Shown here: in pieces, positions 8,638 to 17,093 of the stretch | How positions within the stretch are numbered: position 1 is the first letter of the stretch | How the letters are laid out: the number at the start of each line of letters is the position of its first letter | Assembly: GCA_944320465.1 (NCBI GenBank) | Contig: CALUHO010000028.1 | Coordinates: forward strand, 1 to 46,046 | Direction of reading: 5' to 3' | Length of the DNA: 46,046 bases | DNA from: an uncultured Bacteroidales bacterium | GTDB lineage: Bacteria; Bacteroidota; Bacteroidia; Bacteroidales; P3 | Notes under the pieces: model-generated | What the model was told of the DNA's origin: nothing | Database searches by the model: none | The model's input: only the letters and a program-made list of their open reading frames with translations | Translations under genes and position numbers: made by a program

Positions 8638-11600
8638 ATGCCTAGAACTATCTCCTTTACCGACTATGTTTGCCAGCACATACAGCAATACGACCTCAAA
8701 GATACCAACCTCCATGTGGTTCTTCCCACCCTCCGGTTGCAACGGACCATCCGCCAGAAACTGATCCGGCAAGCCCAGACCGAGAACAAGCTCCCTCTCT
8801 GGCTTCCCAAGTTCGAGAGCATGGACCAAATCGTCTTCCAATGGACAGGACTACGCAAAGCCCAACCCATCGAACTGCAAGTGCGGCTCTACCAAAGCTA
8901 CCGCCATATCTACCAGCAAGACAGAGAACCCGCCCGAAACTTCGACCAGTTCTCCGACTGGGGCCGGATGCTGGTCTCGGATTTCAACCAGATAGACAAC
9001 CAGCTCGCCCCCGCTCAGGAAATCCTCTCTTACATAGCCGAAGACAAACGTATCGGCAGCTGGCACTTGGACCTCGGCAGTTCAAAGAATGGCTCCCTGC
9101 AAAGCCATTACTTGGCCTTCTACCAGAAATTAGGCCGCATTTATCAGGATTTCACCCAAAGGCTCATAGAAGAAGGCTGCGCCTACACCGGGCTGGCCGG
9201 ACGAATCGCATGCCAGAATCTTCTCCAGCTGCTCCAAGACGGGCTGCCCCGAAACGATTTCTACCTCTTTGCCGGACTCAATGCCCTGACCGCCGCCGAA
9301 CACAGTCTAATCAAAAGCCTGATTCGAGCCGGCCAAGCCGAAATCCTCTGGAATGCCGACCGTTACTACATGGACGATCCGGTACAGGAAGCCGGACATT
9401 TCCTGCGCGAATACCGCAAAGACCCCGACCTGAACCATCATCTCCAGGACGAGGACATAGCCGACAACCTCAAAAACATCCGCCTCCGGATCATCGAATG
9501 CCCCCAGAACACCGGGCAAGCCAAGACCGTGGCGCAAATACTCCAAAGCCTTCCCCGGACAGAGCTGCCACGCACGCTCATCGTCCTCAACGACGAAAGC
9601 CTGTTCGCCCCCCTGATGAACTCCCTGCCCGAAGGGACGGATTACAATGTCAGCATCGCCAGCCCTTTGTCGGGCACTTTTTCCGGCTCGCTTTTCAGCA
9701 CCCTGCTGCAAGCCAAAGAATTCATCTACCAGAATCAAAACCGGAACCTCCAAGCAGGCTTTATCATGAGCCTGCTTCGCAACCCCCTCTTCCGACGCTT
9801 AAGCGCTCTCAAGGACAACCCAACAGGCAAAGACCTGCGCAAGAGCCAATCCCTGAACGGAGACCATCCGAAACCGGATGCCGAGGACTGCACCGCTGAG
9901 GATATAGCCAACTGGCTGATTTCCGGTCACCAGCTTTACTTTTCCCAAACGGAATTCCGAAGCCTTTTCCCAAGCCGGAATCCGATGACCGACCAGATTT
10001 GCCGGTTCATTTTCGGTCAAAATCCCCAGCCCCCCCAAGATGCCGTCCAAGGAAGAGCGGAAGAAGACAGCCAGAGTACCCCATCAGTGGCGATAGGTTC
10101 ACCCTTGGACTCCCTTTCCTTCTTCATTGGCATCGCCCAGACACTCATAGAAATAGACCAGAACAACAACCATGCCCAGCAAACCGACCTGTTCCAGACC
10201 ACCGACCCCAAGCAGAGGCTCAATCCATTCGAAACCAGCTTCCTGAAAACCCTTATCAACGAAGCTCAAGAACAAACGAAAGCCCTGCGACTCCTTCCGG
10301 AAGAAGAACTCGGCCCGCTGTCCAGCCTCCACCTGCTCCAAGATCTGCTATCGGGTATCAGCCTCAATTACACCGGAAATCCGGATGCGCCACTCAATAT
10401 CATGGGCATGTTAGAGACCCGGGGCATGGACTTCGACTACGTCATCCTGCTGTCGATGAACGAAGGCTTCCTGCCCAGCACGCCTTCCCAAGAAAGCTTC
10501 CTACTGTACAATCTCAAGAAACACTACCATATCCCTACCGAAACCGAGCAAACCGCGATGCAGGCGCACCATTTCTACAGCCTGCTGCAAAACTGCCGTC
10601 AAGCCACCCTGCTCTATCTCGGTTCCCAGCCCGGGAAAACAGAAAAAAGCCGGTTCCTATTGCAGTTGGAACACGAACTGCCGGACAACCTCTTCCAAGG
10701 GAACCCGGCCGACTCCCCAATGCCATCCGAAGAAGGAAATGTCCAAGGGAGACTTCCGGCACAAGCGAATGAAACGGTGGCACGGCAAGCAAAACCACTC
10801 GCAACGGAGACCGGCTTCTGCCTCCTTCACCCCCAGTACCAGCCTCGCAGCCTGCGTGTTCCGAAGAGTGCCCCCCTGCTGCAAGCCGTAAGAAGAATTC
10901 TGGACAAAGGCAACGACCGGAGCGGAATCTCGTTCAGCGCCATGTCCGCTTTCTTGCAATGCCCCCTCCGATTCTATTTCCAATACCTGCTCCGCTTGGG
11001 CGAACCGCCCGAAGTGAGCGATCAATTGGACCACAGCCTCAAAGGCAAAGTATTCCACCGGGCGATGGAAAACTTTTTCACGGGAAACGGCCCGGACAAA
11101 CTCGACAAACGAGGACGGCTGTTGCAACAGGAAGACGCGGACATACTGCGCCGACACAGCGAAAGCCTGCTCCAACAGGCCCTCGAAAAGGAATTTTCCG
11201 GAGGGCAGTACGACCACGGCGCAAACTATCTGGCTTTCGAGGAACTCAAAATCTGGATGCAACGCTATGCCGCTGCCTTAGAAGAGGAAATCCAAAACGG
11301 GGAACTTTGCATATTACGATGCGAGGAATTCATGCACCAACGGGAAAACCTTGCAGGAAGCCCCGTGAACCTGATAGGCTATGCCGACAGGGTGGACACC
11401 TACCGCCCGGCCGGTTCGGACAAGACGTACATCCGGATCGTGGACTACAAGACCGGCAAGACCAAGAACCTTTGCTTGGACGATTGGGACCAGCTCAAGG
11501 ACAAAGACTACGCCCAGGCCTTCCAGCTGCTGATGTACCTTTATTTATATACATCCATGCATCCCGAGGAAAAAAGGCCGCTCCAAGCCTGCATCTGCAG

Positions 11601-11829
11601 TTTGAAGAACCAAGGCAGGATGGCCTCCTTGGGGGGATGCCAGATTGAAGAAATCCCGAGGAACGAAATCATGGAACATACCCGGCAGTTCCTGGAAGAA
11701 ACGCTACAAAACATGCTTGACCCTGCGACGGATTTCTGCCGCACAGAAAACCCGGACAATTGCGAATATTGCCATTACAAGGAATTCTGTCGATTCAATA
11801 CCATTATAGAGAACCCATATTCCGAATAA
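8638..11829 (+). CDS. addB: AddB-like nuclease subunit of a recombination helicase-nuclease
   Basis: This is a predicted partner of the downstream AddA in processing double-strand breaks for RecA-dependent repair. The 1063-residue protein (from the ATG at 8638; the frame opens 44 codons earlier) has a degenerate helicase-like N-terminal part beginning with VVLPTLRLQRTIRQKL. A C-terminal PD-(D/E)XK nuclease domain contains GKVFHRAMENFF and IRIVDYKTGKTK with Asp936 and Lys938. Four cysteines, Cys775 (in FLQCPLRF) and Cys1042/Cys1045/Cys1051 (CEYCHYKEFC, pattern CX2CX5C), reproduce the iron-sulfur staple that brackets the AddB nuclease. No intact Walker A is visible in the N-terminal part, which fits AddB/RexB-like proteins. 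The gene sits 123 bp before addA on the same strand. Symbol given by domain architecture and context. Confidence 0.88.
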   Translation: MPRTISFTDYVCQHIQQYDLKDTNLHVVLPTLRLQRTIRQKLIRQAQTENKLPLWLPKFESMDQIVFQWTGLRKAQPIELQVRLYQSYRHIYQQDREPARNFDQFSDWGRMLVSDFNQIDNQLAPAQEILSYIAEDKRIGSWHLDLGSSKNGSLQSHYLAFYQKLGRIYQDFTQRLIEEGCAYTGLAGRIACQNLLQLLQDGLPRNDFYLFAGLNALTAAEHSLIKSLIRAGQAEILWNADRYYMDDPVQEAGHFLREYRKDPDLNHHLQDEDIADNLKNIRLRIIECPQNTGQAKTVAQILQSLPRTELPRTLIVLNDESLFAPLMNSLPEGTDYNVSIASPLSGTFSGSLFSTLLQAKEFIYQNQNRNLQAGFIMSLLRNPLFRRLSALKDNPTGKDLRKSQSLNGDHPKPDAEDCTAEDIANWLISGHQLYFSQTEFRSLFPSRNPMTDQICRFIFGQNPQPPQDAVQGRAEEDSQSTPSVAIGSPLDSLSFFIGIAQTLIEIDQNNNHAQQTDLFQTTDPKQRLNPFETSFLKTLINEAQEQTKALRLLPEEELGPLSSLHLLQDLLSGISLNYTGNPDAPLNIMGMLETRGMDFDYVILLSMNEGFLPSTPSQESFLLYNLKKHYHIPTETEQTAMQAHHFYSLLQNCRQATLLYLGSQPGKTEKSRFLLQLEHELPDNLFQGNPADSPMPSEEGNVQGRLPAQANETVARQAKPLATETGFCLLHPQYQPRSLRVPKSAPLLQAVRRILDKGNDRSGISFSAMSAFLQCPLRFYFQYLLRLGEPPEVSDQLDHSLKGKVFHRAMENFFTGNGPDKLDKRGRLLQQEDADILRRHSESLLQQALEKEFSGGQYDHGANYLAFEELKIWMQRYAAALEEEIQNGELCILRCEEFMHQRENLAGSPVNLIGYADRVDTYRPAGSDKTYIRIVDYKTGKTKNLCLDDWDQLKDKDYAQAFQLLMYLYLYTSMHPEEKRPLQACICSLKNQGRMASLGGCQIEEIPRNEIMEHTRQFLEETLQNMLDPATDFCRTENPDNCEYCHYKEFCRFNTIIENPYSE

Positions 11830-11952
11830 CCCCACAGAAGCCCTTGGAATACTGCCAAGAACGCCCAAAGGACAATCCGGTGCCATTCTCTACGACAGCG
11901 TAGCGGAACGACAGGGAAAGCACTCAAGACAACCGACAAAACGACCCGAGAC

Positions 11953-14900
11953 ATGCACGACTTCAACTCAGACCATACCAAAGCCGACAACCGGCTGCTC
12001 ATCTATAAAGCTTCCGCTGGAAGCGGCAAGACCTACACCCTGACACAGGAATACATGCGCCATCTGCTCAAACCTGGCACCTCGGTTTCCCGAATTCTGG
12101 CTATCACCTTCACCAACGCCGCCACGGCCGACATGAAGCGCAAGATACTTGAGACCCTTGCCCAAATAGCAGAGGGAGGGTATCCCGACTGGGAAAAACT
12201 GCTCAGCCGCCATCAGAGGCGACAATACCAGCAAGAGCCAGAGCAAGCCGATGCCGTCAAGGCAGGACTGCAAGCACAGGCCCGGATGAAACTCCGCCAA
12301 ATCCTGCACCAATACCAGGACTTCTCGGTCAAGACCATCGACAGCTTCGTGCAGAACCTCATCCGGCCTTTCGCCTTCGAACTCGGCCTTCCGCAGAACT
12401 ACACCCCGACCATTGAACTGACCCGGCTTAGCCAAGAGATAACCGAACGCCTTTTGGATGAATGCGGCCGCCCCGGCAAAGAGAACCAGACCGAAATCCT
12501 CAACCAGTTTCTCCAAAAACGGGACGAAGAAGAAAAAAGCCTACAGCTCAACGAAATAATCCAGAACACCGTCCAGCTTCTGTTTGATGAAGGCAGCTTT
12601 GAAGCCTTGGAGAGCCTGAAAAGTATCCATGCCGAAGATTTCAGGAACATCATCGGAAAGATTCAAGGCTATTGCCAGCAGATTGAATACCAAGTGGAAG
12701 AAATCCTGAACCAAGGAAAGAAAATCGTCAGCCTTGCCGGACTGACCGCCGAAGACTTCCATGAGAAAAGCAAAGGTCTTTATGCTTGGTTCAATCCCGA
12801 ATCCGCACCCGGCAGTATCCCGCCCCAGGCCATCGCCTCCCCTTCGTCCAGCATCCTCAAATGCGTGACGAAAGGCATCCTCAAAGCCAAAGACCGCCAA
12901 AACGATGCCGAAGCCCTGCAACAATGCTTCGATGCCCTTACACAATTGGATTTCAGCCATTACTCCCTGCTCAAAGAAGTCCTGAACAATACCATCTATT
13001 CGCTGGCCCTGCTCGAACGCGCCAACGAAATCCTGGAAGACATCAAAGAAACCACCGGGGACATCCCTCTTTCGGAATTCAACCAACGCATCGACAAAGC
13101 CTTGGCGGAAGAAAACAACGACTTCATCTACGAACGCTGCGGCATCCGGTACCACCACATCTGCATCGATGAATTCCAGGACACCTCCACGCTGCAATGG
13201 AAGAACCTCCGGCCTTTAGTGGAAAACAACCTGGCCCAAGGCCATGAATGCCTGATAGTAGGCGACCCAAAACAGTCCATCTATCGTTTCCGAAACGCCA
13301 ACTTAGCCCAGTTCGTGAACCTCTGCGAACACAAAGGCGGACTGGAGGTTGAAGTCCGCGACCTGCAAAGCAACTGGCGTTCCGAAGCCGGCATCATCGC
13401 TTTCAACAACCTTTTTTACGGCTTCATCAAAAACCGATACCCGTTCTGCCCGGACTTCGGCGAAAGCGAAAACACAAAAACGCCCGGCAATGCCGGCACC
13501 CAAAACGATGCCCAAGGCCCGGCTTTGCCCGAGAACCTGGCCCAACGGGTATTCAAAGCCCATGAACAATACCATAAGAACTACACGGAACGCTTGCCCG
13601 AACCGGATTTCACTGCTGTACGCATCTATTTAGCCAAGAAGATGAAAGGCGAATACCTGCAAGACTGGTATCTCCGCCACACTTTGGAAATCGTCCGAAA
13701 GCACCAGCCCGGAAAGGTGGCTATCCTCTGCCAGCACAATGCCCATTGCCGCCTCGTGGCCGACTACTTGGTATCGCATGGCATCCCCGTTTCCACTCCC
13801 GACTCGCTGACCTTAGGTTCGCACGACGGGCTCCGCCTGCTCATCGCTTCTTTGCGTTACATTGATCGTCAAGAAGAATACTACAAAGCCGAAGCTTACC
13901 ATCTGGCCAAGCAACTGGGGCTTTGGCCGGGCACAAAAGCCGATATCTTCAAGGAATGGGCATCGTCCGATACCCGGCAAAGATTCAAGGCCTTGCAGCA
14001 GATTGGCTGGCAACAGGCCGATGTTTACGACACGGTGGAAGCCGTACTCCGCTTCTGGAAAATGCAGGAATCGGCAGACCAGTTCCTGCTGGCGTTCCTT
14101 GACCAAATGCAGGAACACCGCTTCGGACGGCTGTCGGATCTGACCGACTGGTGGACTGAAGGCGGATCTGACACAACGGTCTGCCCGCCGTCCGATGGAC
14201 AGACGGTCCGCATCATGAGCATCCACAAATCCAAAGGGCTGGAATTTCCCGTGGTCATCATGCCTTTTATCAGCAACAGCCGACTGCATACTTCCGAACT
14301 GCACTGGCTTCCGACCGGCTATATGCCCGAGAGCATCGGTCTCCCTACCGCCTTGGTACGCTACGTGAATGCCCTGAACGGATCCCCGGCCGAAAAAGAC
14401 ATGCAAACAGAGAAACAGATGATTGAAATCGATGATCTGAACGCTCTCTACGTAGCCACGACCCGGCCGTGCCAAAAGCTCTACCTTTTGGATGCCGTAC
14501 CGGAAAAGAAGTCCAATACGTTCAAACCCACCGATGCCATCGCCCGCTTTGCCGAAACCTATCCGCAATACATCGAGCTGGAGGAAGACGGGGGCGAACT
14601 CTTGGCGGTTTGTCATAACGGGCAATCTGCTGCGTTGCTTTCGAGTCTCGAACTCAGCCACATACCTAAGCACGATCCTTCGTTCTCGTTCTCAGTGCCT
14701 CGCACCTCACCCATTCTGACAAACCGCCGAAAGTGTCATGAAAATTTTATTTCGACACAGTCGCAAGAGGAAATCGCAATCCAAGAAGATACGGAGGATA
14801 GTCTCCAAGGAGGCTCCGGAACCGGATTCACGGGCGATGCCGAGAGCGGCGGAATGGTGGCAGGCACGAAAGAAGAGACCGGCGGAATGCAACCCAAGAC

Positions 14901-15474
14901 CGAAGAAGGGAAAACCGGCAAAGCCCCGGAATACACGGCAGAAATTCCGGTTGAAAGCAGGCTGGGCCGGTTCACCAGCACGGATTGGCGGATCCAAGCC
15001 CAAGCCACGGTCCTGCCGCCTTCCCTCCTGTCCGAAGAACAGGAATGGGGCAATTTCATCCACAAAACCCTGTCCCGTATCCTGGTCTATACCCAAACCC
15101 GCCTGGAACAGACCTTGCGTACTACCCTTAACGAATACCCGGTTTTCCGGGAACGGGAATCCGAAGCCCGTTCGGCCCTGCAGCAATTGTTGACCCATCC
15201 ACGCCTTGCTCCTTGTTTTGCCGAAGGATGCCAGGCCAAGACCGAGATGCCGATCGCCATCTCGCCGACCCTTACCTACGTTCCGGACCGGGTCGTATTC
15301 CAAGGCAAATGTGCTGTAGTATTGGATTTCAAGACCGGTGAAGCCCTGCCGCAATACCCAAAACAGATCCGCGGCTACATGGACGCCTTGAAGAACATGG
15401 GGTATGCTTCTTGCCAGGGAATGCTTGTCTATATCGGAGAACAGATTCGAATCGAAGAGGTGGCCGAAGCCTGA
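11953..15474 (+). CDS. addA: AddA-like UvrD/Rep-family helicase-nuclease
   Basis: This is an SF1A helicase fused to a PD-(D/E)XK nuclease, predicted to unwind and resect broken DNA with AddB. Visible motifs of the 1173-residue protein are Walker A ASAGSGKT (20-27), the motif Ia region LAITFTNAATADMKRKI, motif II DEFQDTS (406-412), motif III VGDPKQSIYRFRNAN, motif IV LQSNWRSE, motif V IMSIHKSKGLEFPVVIMPF and motif VI LYVATTRPCQKLYLL. The nuclease domain reads GNFIHKTLSRIL and VVLDFKTG with Asp1125 and Lys1127. Residues about 884-937, in the linker between helicase and nuclease, are encoded by a copy of a dispersed repeat that also occurs between genes in this window (separate entry). The reading frame survives the insertion. 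The start MHDFNSDHTKA precedes Walker A by only 20 residues, as is normal. Confidence 0.93.
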   Translation: MHDFNSDHTKADNRLLIYKASAGSGKTYTLTQEYMRHLLKPGTSVSRILAITFTNAATADMKRKILETLAQIAEGGYPDWEKLLSRHQRRQYQQEPEQADAVKAGLQAQARMKLRQILHQYQDFSVKTIDSFVQNLIRPFAFELGLPQNYTPTIELTRLSQEITERLLDECGRPGKENQTEILNQFLQKRDEEEKSLQLNEIIQNTVQLLFDEGSFEALESLKSIHAEDFRNIIGKIQGYCQQIEYQVEEILNQGKKIVSLAGLTAEDFHEKSKGLYAWFNPESAPGSIPPQAIASPSSSILKCVTKGILKAKDRQNDAEALQQCFDALTQLDFSHYSLLKEVLNNTIYSLALLERANEILEDIKETTGDIPLSEFNQRIDKALAEENNDFIYERCGIRYHHICIDEFQDTSTLQWKNLRPLVENNLAQGHECLIVGDPKQSIYRFRNANLAQFVNLCEHKGGLEVEVRDLQSNWRSEAGIIAFNNLFYGFIKNRYPFCPDFGESENTKTPGNAGTQNDAQGPALPENLAQRVFKAHEQYHKNYTERLPEPDFTAVRIYLAKKMKGEYLQDWYLRHTLEIVRKHQPGKVAILCQHNAHCRLVADYLVSHGIPVSTPDSLTLGSHDGLRLLIASLRYIDRQEEYYKAEAYHLAKQLGLWPGTKADIFKEWASSDTRQRFKALQQIGWQQADVYDTVEAVLRFWKMQESADQFLLAFLDQMQEHRFGRLSDLTDWWTEGGSDTTVCPPSDGQTVRIMSIHKSKGLEFPVVIMPFISNSRLHTSELHWLPTGYMPESIGLPTALVRYVNALNGSPAEKDMQTEKQMIEIDDLNALYVATTRPCQKLYLLDAVPEKKSNTFKPTDAIARFAETYPQYIELEEDGGELLAVCHNGQSAALLSSLELSHIPKHDPSFSFSVPRTSPILTNRRKCHENFISTQSQEEIAIQEDTEDSLQGGSGTGFTGDAESGGMVAGTKEETGGMQPKTEEGKTGKAPEYTAEIPVESRLGRFTSTDWRIQAQATVLPPSLLSEEQEWGNFIHKTLSRILVYTQTRLEQTLRTTLNEYPVFRERESEARSALQQLLTHPRLAPCFAEGCQAKTEMPIAISPTLTYVPDRVVFQGKCAVVLDFKTGEALPQYPKQIRGYMDALKNMGYASCQGMLVYIGEQIRIEEVAEA
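14604..14763 (+). repeat. Family-2 inverted-repeat element inside addA
   Basis: The 125 bp at 14604-14728 begin GGCGGTTTGTCATAACGGG and end CCATTCTGACAAACCGCC, an imperfect terminal inverted repeat. They align along their length with the intergenic element at 22241-22365, which is also exactly 125 bp (shared internal words include GTTGCT, CGAGTCTCGAACTC and CTTCGTTCTCG). A weaker match to the AT-rich tail of that element continues to about 14763. Translated in the addA frame it gives VCHNGQSAALLSSLELSH, very close to the translation of the intergenic copy (VCHNEQSASLLSSLELRH). The element therefore entered a coding region and the frame was kept. Confidence 0.85.
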
Positions 15475-15569
15475 GAAACGACCATTCCGTGTTCCGGGAT
15501 TCCACCTACCCGACGGATCGTCCGGGATCTTTTTTGCATCGAACCGATGTAAAAGCCGGAATTTATATG

Positions 15570-15577
15570 TATGTTTG
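15570..15577 (+). promoter_or_regulatory. Possible -7 box before the Rpn-like gene
   Basis: TATGTTTG fits TAnnTTTG and lies 29 bp before the preferred ATG at 15607. No -33 TTTG is seen at the right distance, so this may be chance. If real, it rules out the upstream ATG at 15571 as the start. Confidence 0.3.
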
Positions 15578-15606
15578 CCCATATCAACCAATATTTTTAC
15601 GAAACC

Positions 15607-16509
15607 ATGGGAACCGAAGGCATCCGCGATCGCTACATCAACCCTTACACCGACTTCGGCTTCAAGAAGCTGTTCGGCTCTGCGATAAACAAAGATTTGT
15701 TAATCAGCTTTCTGAATGCGCTCTTGGAGGGCAAGGAAGAAATCAAGGACGTGACCTATCTCAATGTGGAACAGCTCGGTTGCCAGGAAATGGACCGCAA
15801 AGCCGTCTTCGATGTGTACTGCCAAAACAAAAAGGGTGAGCGGTTCTTGGTAGAAATGCAGAAAGGCGAACAGGAATTCTTCAAGGACAGAAGCCTGTAT
15901 TACACCACTTTTCCCATCCGCGAACAAGCCAAACGCGGACAATGGGATTACGAACTGAAAGCCGTTTACACGATTGGTATCCTCAACTTTTGCTTCGATG
16001 AGAGCGAACCCGGGCGATACCGCCACGACGTGAAACTGGTGGATACCGGTTCAGGTAAAGTCTTCTACGACAAGTTGACATTCATTTACTTGGAAATGCC
16101 CAAGTTCAACAAGCGGGAGGACGAATTGAAAACCTTGTTCGACAAATGGCTCTTCGTCCTGCGCAACCTGGCCTCCTTGCTCGACCGCCCCATTGCTTTG
16201 CAAGAACGGGTGTTCACCCGGCTTTTCGAGACGGCCGAAATCGCCAGATTCTCCCCCAAGGAACTCTACGACTACGAGGAAAGCTTGAAAAACTTCCGCG
16301 ACTGGTACAGTGTCATTTCCACGGCCACGAAAAAAGGCAGAAGAGAAGGTAGAAGAGAAGGACGGAAAGAGGGGGTTAAAGAAGGCCTGGAAGCCGGAAA
16401 AACCAAAGCGACCCTGAATATTGCCCGGAACATGAAAGAACAGGGCATGGACACCGAACTCATTGCCCAGATTACCGGCTTGGATGCGGATACCATAAAA
16501 AAACTTTAA
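15607..16509 (+). CDS. Rpn-family PD-(D/E)XK nuclease ('transposase-like')
   Basis: This belongs to the Rpn/PDDEXK_2 family, often annotated as a PD-(D/E)XK nuclease family transposase; members promote RecA-independent recombination or act in phage defence. The opening YINPYTDFGFKKLFG is the family signature. The nuclease core reads FDVYCQNKKGERFLVEMQK, with Asp, Glu and Gln at the D-(15 residues)-E-x-Q positions. The C-terminal tail is a run of (K/R)(E/R)G repeats (GRREGRREGRKEGVKEG) followed by a helical domain ending MDTELIAQITGLDADTIKKL, again typical. An in-frame ATG exists at 15571, but a TAnnTTTG-like box (TATGTTTG, 15570-15577) covers it, so 15607 is preferred. A 193-bp MITE-like element begins 13 bp after the stop. 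Confidence 0.88.
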   Translation: MGTEGIRDRYINPYTDFGFKKLFGSAINKDLLISFLNALLEGKEEIKDVTYLNVEQLGCQEMDRKAVFDVYCQNKKGERFLVEMQKGEQEFFKDRSLYYTTFPIREQAKRGQWDYELKAVYTIGILNFCFDESEPGRYRHDVKLVDTGSGKVFYDKLTFIYLEMPKFNKREDELKTLFDKWLFVLRNLASLLDRPIALQERVFTRLFETAEIARFSPKELYDYEESLKNFRDWYSVISTATKKGRREGRREGRKEGVKEGLEAGKTKATLNIARNMKEQGMDTELIAQITGLDADTIKKL

Positions 16510-16522
16510 GAAGCTGTTTAAA

Positions 16523-16715
16523 CCCAAATCGGTCATTAGACACGCCGAGTCCGTTTCTGATTGGGGAAACGAGACTTTCGGGCAGATTGCCCGCTTCTGT
16601 CCGCATCCTGTTCCTCGCTACGCCTCGACGTAGCCCGCTACGCCTTCGGCTAGGCGAGAAGCATGCTGCATGACATAAGCGAGCAATCTGCCCGAAGCCT
16701 AATGACCGATTTGGC
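16523..16715 (+). mobile_element. 193-bp MITE-like foldback element, copy A
   Basis: The left end is CCCAAATCGGTCATTAGAC and the right end AGCCTAATGACCGATTTGGC (outermost base changed). It is flanked by TTAAA at 16518-16522 and TTAAA at 16716-16720, an exact 5-bp duplication. Inside are nested inverted repeats around CTACGCCTCGACGTAG. There is no transposase gene. It sits 13 bp after the Rpn-like gene. Confidence 0.9.
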
Positions 16716-16824
16716 TTAAAGTTATTTGTTTGTTTAGGCCATCGGGAGGGGATTTCGAGGGATGGCGCCGCGTTTTTCAAAGGAGGATAGCCAAGCTTAT
16801 CTGACGTAAAAACGCCAGCAAGAT

Positions 16825-16913
16825 CCCAAATAGCCCCGATGGGCAAACAAAATCCTGAAAACCGCTCCCTGAAAATCCATTCTTTTCAGGATTGCAAGAA
16901 ATTTCAAACAGCT
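16825..16913. repeat. Family-3 intergenic hairpin repeat, uninterrupted copy
   Basis: This roughly 90-bp sequence begins CCCAAATAGCCCCGATGGGC and contains the inverted pair AATCCTGAAAA/TTTTCAGGATT. It is repeated at 42951-43034 plus 43228-43239, where a 193-bp element splits it. The present copy shows the unoccupied target (TTCAA at 16903-16907). The remaining intergenic DNA on either side (16721-16824 and 16914-17093) shows only a weak promoter-like TAATTTCG at 17015-17022 before the next gene. Confidence 0.8.
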
Positions 16914-17093
16914 TCTGAAGCGTTTCCTTTCTAGAAAAAAACGGCCTCTGAATATGCTACAAAGGGGTTCATAATAATTTAACAAATCAATATCCTCGCA
17001 GCCGGGAAAATATGTAATTTCGCAGCCGAGAACAGACTCCCGATGAAAAATATCTTCTTGATTCTTAATTTTATAAAATAAAACCAAACCAAA

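Noticed and set aside
15607..16509. The Rpn-like gene as the transposase of the 193-bp elements
   Set aside because: It is not enclosed by the element's terminal repeats, and its family is a PD-(D/E)XK nuclease rather than a DDE enzyme expected to give fixed 5-bp duplications.
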